A DNA stretch of 64,000 bases from Chryseobacterium sp. 18061 (GTDB lineage: Bacteria; Pseudomonadota; Gammaproteobacteria; Enterobacterales; Enterobacteriaceae): the NCBI GenBank assembly GCA_902706205.1, contig CACSKA010000001.1, positions 372,001 through 436,000 of the forward strand, read 5' to 3'. Within the stretch, counting starts at the first letter, position 1. Each line of letters opens with the position of its first letter. Under the pieces are notes generated by a model, which saw only the letters and a list, made by a program, of their open reading frames with translations, made no database searches and was not told the DNA's origin. Positions 6,814 through 14,846 of the stretch are shown here, piece by piece. The translations under genes and the position numbers were made by a program.

Positions 6814-7270
6814 GTCACTTATTGCGGCAGCGGTTGCTGGCCCGATAGCGATTGGTGGCGTGCTAATAACCGAACAGGAAGGGATTAAATACACTCCCTA
6901 TCTCGATCCGATTGGCATCCCGACAGTATGCGCAGGCGTGACCGGCCCAGATGTGGTGATGGGCAAGACCTATACCAAGCAGGAATGCGACACCCTGCTT
7001 TATAAGCACATGCAGCCAGCGATTAAAGCTGTCGATAGCTCGGTGAAAGTGCCGCTCAATGATTACCAGAAAGCGTCGCTTTACTCCTTCACCTATAACG
7101 TCGGGGTCGGTGCGTTCAAGTCATCAACACTGCTGAGAAAGCTAAATCAGGGAGACATTCCCGGAGCATGCGATCAGCTTAAGCGATGGACATACGCCGG
7201 TGGCAAGCAGTGGAAGGGGTTAATCACCCGGCGCGAAGTGGAGCGGCAACTATGCTATGGAAAGCCATAG
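6788..7270 (+). CDS. SAR endolysin (phage lysozyme, P21 R type)
   Basis: The product has 160 residues. An N-terminal weakly hydrophobic, Gly/Ala-rich segment (about residues 11-27) is a signal-anchor-release domain. The T4-type catalytic triad spacing E-x8-D-x5-T is met by E31, D40 and T46. The C-terminal RRWTYAGGKQWKGL-like block is typical of P21-family R proteins. It cuts the peptidoglycan glycan strand after release from the membrane. It is flanked by holin and Rz genes in one lysis cassette. Confidence 0.93.
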   Translation: MAIPDKLRKSLIAAAVAGPIAIGGVLITEQEGIKYTPYLDPIGIPTVCAGVTGPDVVMGKTYTKQECDTLLYKHMQPAIKAVDSSVKVPLNDYQKASLYSFTYNVGVGAFKSSTLLRKLNQGDIPGACDQLKRWTYAGGKQWKGLITRREVERQLCYGKP

Positions 7271-7716
7271 GGGCTCACTGGCGAATTATTGCGGCCGCAA
7301 TGCTAGTCCTCATGCTCGTAATCACAACGAAGATAGCGCGCAGCAATTACGACCGGGCGATCACCGCAGAGCATGAACTAAATCTATCCCGCGCCACTAT
7401 CACCGACATGCAGACCCGTCAGCATGATGTCGCTGCGCTCGATGCCAAATACACGAAGGAGCTGGCTGATGCCAAAGCTGAGAATGATGCTCTTCAGCGC
7501 AAGCTTGATAATGGTGGCCGGGTGCTCGTCAAAGGCAAGTGTCCAGTGCCAGCCTCAACCGAAACCACCGGCACCGGCGGCGTGGGCAATGATGCCACCA
7601 TCGAACTCTCTCCAGTTGCTGGACGAAACGTTCTCGGTATCCGATCCGGAATCGTTAGCGACCAAACAGCCCTGAGAGCATTGCAGGAATACATCAACAC
7701 GCAGTGCCTGAAGTAA
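7252..7716 (+). CDS. Rz: Rz inner-membrane spanin
   Basis: ATG 7252 lies inside the end of the endolysin gene; the longer frame from 7186 is a shadow. The 154-residue product has a membrane anchor near the N-terminus (IIAAAMLVLMLVITTKI), then a long charged periplasmic helix (ELADAKAENDALQRKLDN). This is the i-spanin architecture. It pairs with Rz1 to fuse inner and outer membranes in the last step of lysis. Rz1 is wholly nested in it in another frame. Confidence 0.88.
   Translation: MLWKAIGAHWRIIAAAMLVLMLVITTKIARSNYDRAITAEHELNLSRATITDMQTRQHDVAALDAKYTKELADAKAENDALQRKLDNGGRVLVKGKCPVPASTETTGTGGVGNDATIELSPVAGRNVLGIRSGIVSDQTALRALQEYINTQCLK
7469..7675 (+). CDS. Rz1: Rz1 outer-membrane lipoprotein spanin, nested in Rz
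   Basis: The frame is +1 relative to Rz and lies completely inside it. From ATG 7469 (MPKLRMMLF) there is a signal peptide ending in a lipobox MVAGC, with the lipidated Cys at residue 19. After it comes a proline-rich stretch (PQPKPPAPAAW), as in lambda Rz1 (opening MLKLKMML). The mature o-spanin has about 50 residues. An alternative start at 7484 would shorten only the signal peptide. Nested Rz1 is the standard lambda arrangement. Confidence 0.88.
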   Translation: MPKLRMMLFSASLIMVAGCSSKASVQCQPQPKPPAPAAWAMMPPSNSLQLLDETFSVSDPESLATKQP

Positions 7717-7736
7717 TTCGTCGCCCTAATTAACAG

Positions 7737-7761
7737 AGCCTGACTTCGGTCGGGCTTTTTT
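7737..7761 (+). terminator. terminator after the lysis cassette
   Basis: AGCCTGAC and GTCGGGCT arms close a TTCG tetraloop and are followed by six Ts. This is a strong intrinsic-terminator shape between Rz and the Rha gene. Confidence 0.75.
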
Positions 7762-7813
7762 ACGCCAGCAGCAAACCAACCGCGCATTCTCGTGCGCATT
7801 CAAACCTAGAGTC

Positions 7814-7907
7814 TTTTTCGGGATATGTGGCAGAGATAGGACGGTGGCTTTCATCGTGCCGCTCTTGGGCTGTCCATATCTACGAGAACTGACGCATATC
7901 CCAAAAA
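7814..7907 (+). ncRNA. long imperfect hairpin in the leader of the Rha gene
   Basis: An outer inverted repeat pairs 7814-7827 (GGGATATG arm) with 7895-7907 (CATATCCC arm) with a single bulge. An inner pair GATA-GGAC against GTCC-ATATC (7836-7843 with 7873-7881) stacks inside it. The 3' arm ends about 9 bases before the Rha ATG and contains or abuts its ribosome site (AAAAAGGA). No ORF is seen here. Possible roles are a translational switch, a small RNA or an operator; none is proven. Confidence 0.45.
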
Positions 7908-7916
7908 GGAAATACG

Positions 7917-8441
7917 ATGAATAATCCGTCAGTTATTCCGGCCTTCGACTTCCGCGATATGGTCACACCATCAGGTAGCAAAGTGATCACCACTTCGATC
8001 AAGGTCGCCAGCTATTTCTGCAAGGCGCATAAAAACGTTCTGCGTACCATTAAGCGGCTGGAGAGCGATTGCTCACCCGATTTTAACCGGCTCAATTTTG
8101 AGCCCGTTGAATACATCGATAAAAAAGGCGAAATGCGGCTTATGTACAACATCACGAAAGATGGCTGGATGATGTTGGTAATGGGTTTCACCGGGAAGGC
8201 AGCGACCGCCATTAAAGAGCAATACATTGCCGCCTTTAACTGGATGGCTGAACAGCTTGGTCGTCGCATGGCGATGGGTGAAGAAATGCAGCACCGCTAC
8301 GCCATCAAAGAAACGCGCTCAAAGCTGAAAGGCACGATCGGCAGCCGGTTGATGAACGAACGGAAGAAAGAAAAGCACGTGCTGAAACTTGAGCATGAAC
8401 ACATCATGCAGGTGACGCAGCCTGAGTTGCTGATTGGCTGA
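7917..8441 (+). CDS. Rha family phage regulatory protein
   Basis: The product has 174 residues. The N-terminal domain has features of the Rha family: VITTSIKVASYFCKAHKNVL, then RLMYNITKDGWMMLVMGFTGKAA, ending with a helical region. Rha of phi80-like and P22-like phages interferes with growth or acts as a regulator or antirepressor when host integration host factor is lacking. The gene lies after lysis and before terminase, a typical place for lysogeny-expressed or regulatory extras. A strong structured leader precedes it. Family call is firm, target unknown. Confidence 0.85.
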   Translation: MNNPSVIPAFDFRDMVTPSGSKVITTSIKVASYFCKAHKNVLRTIKRLESDCSPDFNRLNFEPVEYIDKKGEMRLMYNITKDGWMMLVMGFTGKAATAIKEQYIAAFNWMAEQLGRRMAMGEEMQHRYAIKETRSKLKGTIGSRLMNERKKEKHVLKLEHEHIMQVTQPELLIG

Positions 8442-8454
8442 TTACGGCATTACA

Positions 8455-8602
8455 GAAGCCCTTCATCGCGGGGCTTCGATAATGGTCTGTGTAACCCAGC
8501 AAGGAAGGTGATCATATCTTGCTGACGGGTAAGCTGTAAGCGGATAAGCACTTCTGAGAAGCAGGGCAAACGCCGAGACAAGAGTATCCGCTTAGGCGCC
8601 TA
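8455..8602. other. structured non-coding stretch between rha and the membrane ORF
   Basis: No ORF is seen. Three dyads are visible: GAAGCCC/GGGCTTC (8455-8461 with 8471-8477), a perfect 10-bp inverted repeat TAAGCGGATA (8537-8546 with 8585-8594), and a perfect 10-bp palindrome TAGGCGCCTA (8593-8602) that overlaps the last arm. A small CTTC/GAAG hairpin lies inside. It precedes the terminase genes, so a packaging site, an untranslated RNA or a regulator-binding region are all possible. Confidence 0.4.
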
Positions 8603-8620
8603 GTAGTTGGGGTTAATTTG

Positions 8621-8824
8621 TTACTTACCTAACTCAAATCCATCCCATGCTGCTTTCCCGGCAAACACCCCAATTACCGATGAAGCCATTCCGCCAGCCC
8701 AAGAAATAACCTCTGATGCAGCCGGGAGCATTTTTGCCATGGACATGAAGAAGTCAGTCCCAGATAGGGCGATAGCAAAAACAATCCACAGGCATAAAGC
8801 CTGTTTTAATAGTCGCATTATCAT
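8621..8824 (-). CDS. small two-helix membrane protein, reverse-strand moron candidate
   Basis: The 67-residue product (alternative start two codons later, at MRLLKQ) has two hydrophobic segments, about residues 6-22 (KQALCLWIVFAIALSG) and 40-58 (ISWAGGMASSVIGVFAG). It is the only reverse-strand gene before the tail region, which suggests its own promoter and expression in the lysogen. On the coding strand an extended -10-like TGCTATAAC lies about 40 bases upstream. Such small membrane proteins often act in superinfection exclusion, but that is only inferred from type and position. Confidence 0.55.
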   Translation of the reverse strand: MIMRLLKQALCLWIVFAIALSGTDFFMSMAKMLPAASEVISWAGGMASSVIGVFAGKAAWDGFELGK

Positions 8825-8893
8825 TATGTAAAATCCGCGTGGTTATACGCCTTTAGTTATAGCACGCGATTATCAATAGCATGGGGCACCACA

Positions 8894-9112
8894 ATGTCCG
8901 ATATTTACCAAATCACACTAACCACCCAAACAGGCGAAACCTTCACCGGCAAGATGTCACGACGTCAGCCTGAGCTGGTTAACGGCTTCGTGCCGCTGGC
9001 GACTGAGACGGGAGACTGGCTGTACTTCGCTCCTGCTGATGTGAAGCGCGTGCAGTTCACGCCAGTTCCGGCAGAGCAGTCCGAGCAGCCAGCAGAAGAA
9101 ACAACGGAGTAA
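8894..9112 (+). CDS. hypothetical phage protein upstream of the terminase genes
   Basis: The product has 72 residues and begins MSDIYQITLTTQTGETFTGK. It looks like a small beta-barrel-type fold and ends in an acidic, Glu/Pro-rich tail (EQSEQPAEETTE). It lies 3 bp before the small terminase gene, so it probably belongs to the packaging operon. I recall similar proteins in the same slot of related phages, without known function. Confidence 0.65.
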   Translation: MSDIYQITLTTQTGETFTGKMSRRQPELVNGFVPLATETGDWLYFAPADVKRVQFTPVPAEQSEQPAEETTE

Positions 9113-9115
9113 CGA

Positions 9116-9718
9116 ATGACCAAACCAGATTGGGAGGCCATCGAATCGGCCTACCGGGCTGGCTTGATGTCCATAAGAGAAATTGCCTCGTTACATGGCA
9201 TCACTCACGGTGCTGTGAACAAGCGAGCAAAGCGTGATGGATGGGAACGTGACCTCAAGGCGAAGATAAAAGCCAAGGCTGATGCGCTGGTATCCAAACG
9301 TGAGGTATCCAGCAAGGTATCCACTCAAGCGGCTACCAACGAACGGATACTGATTGAGGCCAACGCCGAGGTAATTGCAAGCGTCCGAATGGAGCATCGC
9401 GGTGATATTCGTCGGGCCAGAACAATCACGAATGCACTGTTCGATGAGCTTGGTGCGGAATGCGCCGACGTGGCCGCGCTGGAGAGACTGGGTGAACTGA
9501 TGCTCAACCCGGATGATAAAGGCCAGGATCGCCTGAACGAGATTTATCAGAAGGTCATCAGTATGCCGGAGCGTGTCAAATCGGTTAAGGCGCTGAGTGA
9601 AGCACTGAAGAACCTCATCGGCCTCGAGCGCCAGGCGTACGACATCGACGGGCCGGAAGGCGACACTTCGGTTAAGAAACTTTCTGACCTGATGGATTCC
9701 TTGTCTCAGGGGGCGTAA
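9116..9718 (+). CDS. terminase small subunit
   Basis: The product has 200 residues. The N-terminus has a helix-turn-helix (YRAGLMSIREIASLHGITHG, then AVNKRAKRDGW) that resembles small terminases which recognise the packaging site. The rest is helical, fitting oligomerisation and partner binding. It overlaps the large subunit start by one base (TAATG). Identity rests on the HTH plus its position directly before the large subunit. Confidence 0.85.
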   Translation: MTKPDWEAIESAYRAGLMSIREIASLHGITHGAVNKRAKRDGWERDLKAKIKAKADALVSKREVSSKVSTQAATNERILIEANAEVIASVRMEHRGDIRRARTITNALFDELGAECADVAALERLGELMLNPDDKGQDRLNEIYQKVISMPERVKSVKALSEALKNLIGLERQAYDIDGPEGDTSVKKLSDLMDSLSQGA

Positions 9719-11190
9719 TGAAACCTGAGCACCTCAAGCTGCTGGCCGATAAAGACTGGCGGCTAAACAATCTCTACTGGATAACCGATAAAGAAGGCAA
9801 GCCGACACGCTTCAGGATGACGCCTGAGCAGCGCGAATACTTCGAGGGGATCCACACCCGCAACATTATCCTGAAGGCTCGCCAGCTCGGTTTCACGACA
9901 GAGGTGTGCATCATTCAGCTGGATGCAGCGCTGTTCGAGTCGGCCAAGTGCGCTTTGATAGCCCACACGTTGAACGATGCTAAACGCCTGTTCCGCGAAA
10001 AGGTGAAGTACGCATACGACAATCTGCCCGCCGAAATCAAAGCCGCTAACCCGGCGAGTAATGACTCTGCTGGTGAGCTGGTATTCAAGAAGGGCGGCTC
10101 ACTCTACGTAAGCACGTCATTTCGTGGCGGTACACTGCGTTATCTGCACGTTTCAGAATTCGGCAAGATATGCGCTAAGTATCCAGACAAAGCGCGTGAG
10201 ATTGTCACAGGTGCTTTTGAGGCAGTATCAACCGGATGCTTTGCCACTATCGAAAGCACGGCAGAGGGGCGGGCGGGGTATTTCTTTGATTACTGCCAGA
10301 CTGCTGAGAAAGCTCAGTTGCAGGGCAAGCCGCTGTCACCGCTCGACTGGAAGTTTTTCTTCTTCTCCTGGTGGAAGAATCCGCAGTACGCAATCGACCC
10401 GGTTGAATCCCTGCCGGTACGCCTGGTTGATTACTTTGACGAAATGGAAGCCAAACACGGCGTCGCCGTAAATGACCGCCAAAAAGCCTGGTATTGCGCC
10501 AAAGAGAAAACGCTCGGCGATGACATGAAGCGGGAATACCCGACCATTCCGGCCGAGGCGTTCCAGCAGTCAGTTGAAGGCGCGTACTACGCCAAACAGT
10601 TCCGCTGGCTGTACACCAACAAGCGGATCGGCCAAATCCCGGATAACTCGCACCTCCCGGTTCACACATTCTGGGATATCGGCGTGGGCGACTCCACAGC
10701 CATCTGGTTCGTTCGCGAAGTGGGTGAAGAGTTTCACGTCATCGACTACTACGAAAACTCTGGTGAGGGTCTTCGGCACTACATGAAGGTGCTGAAAGAC
10801 CGCGGCTACGAGTACGGTGAGCACTGGGGGCCGCATGACATCGATAACCGGGAATTCGGGTCTGACGCCAAGTCACGACGGGAGCTCGCCCGGGAAGGTT
10901 ACGAAATAGATGGCCAGACATACTCCATGACATTCCGGGTCGTGCCGAAGGTGGGGGTCGATACCGGCATTGAGTCGGTGCGCGAAATACTCCCGTCCTG
11001 CGTATTTGACGAAGAGAAGTGCTCTGAGGGGATCTCTCATCTCGAGGGATACCGCAAGGAGTGGGACGACAAGCGCGGCTGCTGGAAAGACAAACCTCTT
11101 CACGACTTCACATCACACGGCTCTGACGGCTTCCGTTACTTTGCAGTAGCGAAGAATAACCACAAACAGACTGGCGCAATCTTCTTCTAA
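9718..11190 (+). CDS. terminase large subunit
   Basis: The product has 490 residues. An adenine-motif/Walker A-like segment ILKARQLGFTT (51-61) and a Walker B-like HVSEFG (about 144-149) mark the ATPase domain. The C-terminal half has the nuclease domain, with acidic motifs FWDIGVGDSTAIW and HDIDN. It drives DNA translocation into proheads and cuts concatemers. It directly follows the small subunit and precedes the portal. Confidence 0.93.
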   Translation: MKPEHLKLLADKDWRLNNLYWITDKEGKPTRFRMTPEQREYFEGIHTRNIILKARQLGFTTEVCIIQLDAALFESAKCALIAHTLNDAKRLFREKVKYAYDNLPAEIKAANPASNDSAGELVFKKGGSLYVSTSFRGGTLRYLHVSEFGKICAKYPDKAREIVTGAFEAVSTGCFATIESTAEGRAGYFFDYCQTAEKAQLQGKPLSPLDWKFFFFSWWKNPQYAIDPVESLPVRLVDYFDEMEAKHGVAVNDRQKAWYCAKEKTLGDDMKREYPTIPAEAFQQSVEGAYYAKQFRWLYTNKRIGQIPDNSHLPVHTFWDIGVGDSTAIWFVREVGEEFHVIDYYENSGEGLRHYMKVLKDRGYEYGEHWGPHDIDNREFGSDAKSRRELAREGYEIDGQTYSMTFRVVPKVGVDTGIESVREILPSCVFDEEKCSEGISHLEGYRKEWDDKRGCWKDKPLHDFTSHGSDGFRYFAVAKNNHKQTGAIFF

Positions 11191-11200
11191 GGAGCACTCA

Positions 11201-12661
11201 GTGAGTGAATTAAATAGCGGGGAACAATTCCTCGTGAACGCCCTTGCTGATGCTATCGGGCGGCAGCGCATGCTGTACGCACAGGGACCTAACGGTAATA
11301 CCAAGCGCACAAAGCTGTGGGATGAGTTCGGTTACCCGGAGACAGTTAACTTCGACAACTACTACCGGGCATATGAGCGCAATGCGGTGGCCCATGCAGC
11401 GGTGCACAAGCTGCTTGATTCGTGCTGGACAGATAGCCCGACGATCATCGACGGAGCGGAGAAAGACGAAGCGGGTGAAACGACAGAATGGGAGTCATCA
11501 ACCACCAGGCTACTCAGCAAACACTGGGCAAAGTTGAAGGATGCCGATAGACGCAACCTGGTGGGGCGATATTCCGCTGTGCTTCTTCAGTTGAAAGATG
11601 GTCGCAACTGGTGGGAGCCGGTAAATCGAGATGTCATAAAGGCTCTCGGCGAAAAAGCTCTTGTGCGGTTAATCCCCGCCTGGGAAGCGCAGATCAAGCC
11701 GGGTAATTTTGACACCGACACTCAGTCTGACAACTACGGGCAGCCTGTCAGCTACAACTTCAACGAGCAACCAGTGGGCGATGATGGAACGTACGGAACA
11801 GTCCGTAGCGTTACCGTCCATCCGGATCGGGTGATCATCCTATGCGAAGGCTCAGAGGATGAGAACATGCTTGCCGGCGTTCCGTTGCTTCGCGCCGGGT
11901 ACAACAAGCTTCTGGATATCGAGAAGACTTCCGGCGGCAGCGCTGAAGGGTTCCTGAAGAATGCCAGCCGTCAGTTGGCAATGGAATTTGACTCAACCAC
12001 CGAAATTTCAACGCTAGTTAAGCAGGCTAAAGAGGCTGGGTACGACTCCCTTGCTGAAGCAATGAACGACAAGGTGAGAAAGCTCAATAGCGGCACTGAT
12101 TCAGCGCTGGCAATGCAGGCAGGTAAAACAAGCGTCCTTTCTGTCGCAGCAGCAGATCCAACGCCAACCTGGACAGCGGCAGCGAATGAATTCTCAGCAT
12201 CAATTCAATGTCCATTCACCATCCAGTTCGGGCAGCAGACAGGCCGCCTGGCGTCAGATGAGGATAAAACAGAGTGGGCTAAGCGCTGTAATGGACGCCG
12301 TTGGGGCTTCCTTACTGACTATGTCACTCGCGTCATTGAGCGATTTTGGGCGCTGGGCGTCATCGAGCCGCCGAAAAACGGAGAAGTAACCCTGGCATGG
12401 TCTGATCTACTCGCGCCGAGCGAGAAAGAGAAGATCGCAAACATGCAGGCAATGGCGGATGTAGCTCAGAAAACACAGCAGGCGTTCGGCTCCCCGGCAG
12501 TTGATGTCAATGAGGTCAGGTCTGTGGGCGAACTTGAGCCAATAAAGGAGCCTGAAGAACCAAAGGGCGCTGACGAATCGGCAAAGAACATCGACCCGCT
12601 GACAGGTGAGCCAATTGAACAACCAACCGAATCCGGGCAGCCCGATAATTCCGCGCAATAA
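11201..12661 (+). CDS. portal protein (DUF1073 family)
   Basis: The start is GTG 11201 behind AAGGAG. The product has 486 residues with the DUF1073 portal layout: YYRAYERNAVAHAAVHKLLD near residue 55, a central body, and the typical INCPF-type stretch here as SIQCPFTIQFGQQTGRLAS. The C-terminal 50 residues are acidic and Pro-rich. Automated names of DUF1073 proteins often say anti-CBASS Acb1, but no His-x-Thr or His-x-Ser motif is present, so portal is the right call. It forms the dodecameric DNA gate of the head. Confidence 0.88.
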   Translation: MSELNSGEQFLVNALADAIGRQRMLYAQGPNGNTKRTKLWDEFGYPETVNFDNYYRAYERNAVAHAAVHKLLDSCWTDSPTIIDGAEKDEAGETTEWESSTTRLLSKHWAKLKDADRRNLVGRYSAVLLQLKDGRNWWEPVNRDVIKALGEKALVRLIPAWEAQIKPGNFDTDTQSDNYGQPVSYNFNEQPVGDDGTYGTVRSVTVHPDRVIILCEGSEDENMLAGVPLLRAGYNKLLDIEKTSGGSAEGFLKNASRQLAMEFDSTTEISTLVKQAKEAGYDSLAEAMNDKVRKLNSGTDSALAMQAGKTSVLSVAAADPTPTWTAAANEFSASIQCPFTIQFGQQTGRLASDEDKTEWAKRCNGRRWGFLTDYVTRVIERFWALGVIEPPKNGEVTLAWSDLLAPSEKEKIANMQAMADVAQKTQQAFGSPAVDVNEVRSVGELEPIKEPEEPKGADESAKNIDPLTGEPIEQPTESGQPDNSAQ

Positions 12662-13613
12662 ATCGGACCCAACTCAGTCCTACCGCGCAGTTAACCGGAT
12701 GTACCGCGACATCGAGCAGCGCTACTACGACATCAAAGTGGCGTTGAAGCAGCTATTCGACATACGGTTGGTTGGGCGCGAGCGGGCCAGCAATTCGATG
12801 TACGGGTATATCCTCACCCGCAACGGTAACAAGCCGGACACGCTCTACCAGGTGAACGCCGGAACGTACGTCTACGACATGACGGCGGAACAGTTAGCCG
12901 ACTTGTTGCAGGCGGTACAGATGATTCTCGATGACCGCCTTCTCGAGGGTGGAAGCCAGAACCTGTGGGCGTTTGATTACGTCGCCGAGGAATACCAGCG
13001 CGGCACGCTTGGCGCGTTCACCAACCTTTCGGTGCAGTCTCCAATTTACGCCAGCCAGACGACGCTACAGCAGCTTTTAAGTAGTCCGGCATACCAGAAT
13101 CAGGTCGCTTCGGCTTTCGTGTCTACGTACAGCGACTGGCAGCTTGAGAGTGATAAGGCTCGCGGTGACCTGGCTAACATCATTGCCGATTCGATTGGCA
13201 GAGGTGTTAACCCGAGAGAAACGGCGACCATCGTTAGCAAGCGGCTGGATGTCAGCATGTCTAGGGCGAAGACAATCGCTCAAACGGAGCAGGTCGGGGC
13301 GTTACGAACTGCGCAACGTTCGGAAACTGACTGGGCAAAGGATCGCCTTGGGCTGAATACGGCAATCCTGTGGTTATCAGCGCTAAAGCCGACGACCAGA
13401 CCATGGCATCGGGCGCGGCACGGCAAGACGTACACAACGGAAGAAGTTGAAGAGTTCTACTCTCAGGGCGGCAACTCATATAACTGCTTCTGCGCCAATG
13501 TCCCATGCCTGCTTGATGACGATGGCAATCTTTACAACGAAGGGCTGTCCGAGAATCTCGCTAAAGAGCGTGAAGACTGGAAGCCGGAAGAGAAATCCAC
13601 AGGTCGCAAATAG
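12606..13613 (+). CDS. MuF-type minor head (head morphogenesis) protein
   Basis: The GTG start at 12606 lies inside the portal gene, overlapping it by 56 bp. The product has 335 residues. The C-terminal part holds the MuF-like block SRAKTIAQTEQVGALRTAQ, followed by WLSALKPTTRPWHRARHGKT and a CFCANVPC cysteine pattern. MuF proteins such as SPP1 gp7 are minor head proteins that bind the portal. A hairpin with a T-run overlaps its stop codon. Confidence 0.85.
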   Translation: MSQLNNQPNPGSPIIPRNKSDPTQSYRAVNRMYRDIEQRYYDIKVALKQLFDIRLVGRERASNSMYGYILTRNGNKPDTLYQVNAGTYVYDMTAEQLADLLQAVQMILDDRLLEGGSQNLWAFDYVAEEYQRGTLGAFTNLSVQSPIYASQTTLQQLLSSPAYQNQVASAFVSTYSDWQLESDKARGDLANIIADSIGRGVNPRETATIVSKRLDVSMSRAKTIAQTEQVGALRTAQRSETDWAKDRLGLNTAILWLSALKPTTRPWHRARHGKTYTTEEVEEFYSQGGNSYNCFCANVPCLLDDDGNLYNEGLSENLAKEREDWKPEEKSTGRK

Positions 13614-13625
13614 CGGCCTTTTTTA
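13601..13625 (+). terminator. terminator-like hairpin after the MuF gene
   Basis: AGGTCGC and GCGGCCT arms with a five-base loop are followed by a T6 tract. It overlaps the stop codon of the preceding gene. Confidence 0.6.
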
Positions 13626-13655
13626 TTGCCTGAAATCCACCAATGAGGACTCAGC

Positions 13656-14843
13656 ATGTCGCGTAAAAGCGTCCATGTGCTGACCGTCATCAACTCCGCA
13701 TCAAACATCACAACTGAAGTCATTGACGGCGATGAGCACATCATCGTGCGCGACATCGTGCCTATTGTTGATGACATCGTTATGAATGGCGGGTTGTATC
13801 CGGCAGCAGAAATTAACAAAAGTTATAAGAGTCTCGAAGGCAAAGCAATGCCATTCGGACACCCAAAGGTTGACGGCAAGCACGTCAGCGCCAACAACCC
13901 CCGCGCAATAAACCAATTCAACGTTGGAGCCTGGTCGAAGAACGTCCGCAAAGACGGCGATAAGGTGAAGATGGACATGTACGTGAACAAACGCGTGGCG
14001 ATGGCATCCAAACACGGCCCGGAGGTTGTGGCAGCACTTGAAGCACTGCGGGACGGTACTTCATCCGATCCCATTCACGTCTCCACGGGTCTGGACACGA
14101 TGAAGGTTAATAGCAGTGGCACATCACGCGGCAAGCGGCACAGCTGGATTGCGACCAAACAGGTTTTCGACCACACAGCAATCCTTCTGCACGAGCCAGG
14201 AGCCGGAACGCCTGATGAGGGCGTAGGCATCTTTGTTAATGCCGAGGGTGATGAGCAGGAAATCGAAACCGTAAACCTCGCTGATTCCGACATTCCCGGC
14301 CCGCAAGACCCAGCACTAAAGCAATTCTTCAACCAATTCATGGCGTTTTTCAGCGCCAACACTAAGCACGCCAAAGAGGAAGAAAACCCGATGAAAGAAC
14401 TCATCACGAACGCGCTGAAAGCGAAAGGCAAAGAGGTCGAAGGTAAGACCGAGGCTGAGCTGATGGACGCATACAACCAGATGGTCGCCGAAGATGCCAA
14501 AGCGAAAGCTGACGCTGACGAGAAGGCCAAAAAAGACAAAGAAGAAGCGGACAAGAAGGCGAAAGACACCACAACCAACAGCGATGAAGCGCCAGCATGG
14601 TTCAAGCCATTCGCTGACGATTTGGCTGCCGTTAAGTCTGGGCTCACTGCTAACGCTGATCAGGAACGTATTTCAATGCGCGCTGCGGTAAAAGCCAAAT
14701 TCAGCATGACCGATCTGGCAGTTAACGCTCTGGACGGCGAGCCGCTGAAAGAACTGTTTGCTCAATGCCAGACCTCCACAGGCCTGAATGGTGCATTCCG
14801 CCAGGTCAATTCCAATGAATCAGTCAGCGAAATGCCGGAGTAA
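13656..14843 (+). CDS. DUF2213 head protease with C-terminal scaffold domain
   Basis: The product has 395 residues. The N-terminal half resembles the DUF2213 phage protease family (GGLYPAAEINKSYKSLEGKA, MPFGHPKVDGKH, HVSTGLDTM). From about residue 246 it turns into a low-complexity, Lys/Glu/Ala-rich coiled coil and a C-terminal helix domain that look like a scaffold. An internal ATG at 14391 with AGAGGAAG upstream could make the scaffold separately, as in lambda C/Nu3. It acts in prohead assembly and maturation. Confidence 0.78.
   Translation: MSRKSVHVLTVINSASNITTEVIDGDEHIIVRDIVPIVDDIVMNGGLYPAAEINKSYKSLEGKAMPFGHPKVDGKHVSANNPRAINQFNVGAWSKNVRKDGDKVKMDMYVNKRVAMASKHGPEVVAALEALRDGTSSDPIHVSTGLDTMKVNSSGTSRGKRHSWIATKQVFDHTAILLHEPGAGTPDEGVGIFVNAEGDEQEIETVNLADSDIPGPQDPALKQFFNQFMAFFSANTKHAKEEENPMKELITNALKAKGKEVEGKTEAELMDAYNQMVAEDAKAKADADEKAKKDKEEADKKAKDTTTNSDEAPAWFKPFADDLAAVKSGLTANADQERISMRAAVKAKFSMTDLAVNALDGEPLKELFAQCQTSTGLNGAFRQVNSNESVSEMPE
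14391..14843 (+). CDS. possible separate scaffold protein from an internal start
   Basis: This is the in-frame C-terminal 150 residues of the gene that starts at 13656. The ATG at 14391 (MKELITNALKAKGKEVEG) is preceded by AGAGGAAG at good spacing and lies exactly at the border of protease and coiled-coil parts. Lambda makes its scaffold Nu3 this way. No direct proof is visible. Confidence 0.45.
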   Translation: MKELITNALKAKGKEVEGKTEAELMDAYNQMVAEDAKAKADADEKAKKDKEEADKKAKDTTTNSDEAPAWFKPFADDLAAVKSGLTANADQERISMRAAVKAKFSMTDLAVNALDGEPLKELFAQCQTSTGLNGAFRQVNSNESVSEMPE

Positions 14844-14846
14844 AAA

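Noticed and set aside
11201..12661. Anti-CBASS protein Acb1, a name often given to DUF1073 proteins
   Set aside because: No His-x-Thr or His-x-Ser motif is present in the 486 residues and the gene lies between terminase and MuF genes, so it is the portal.
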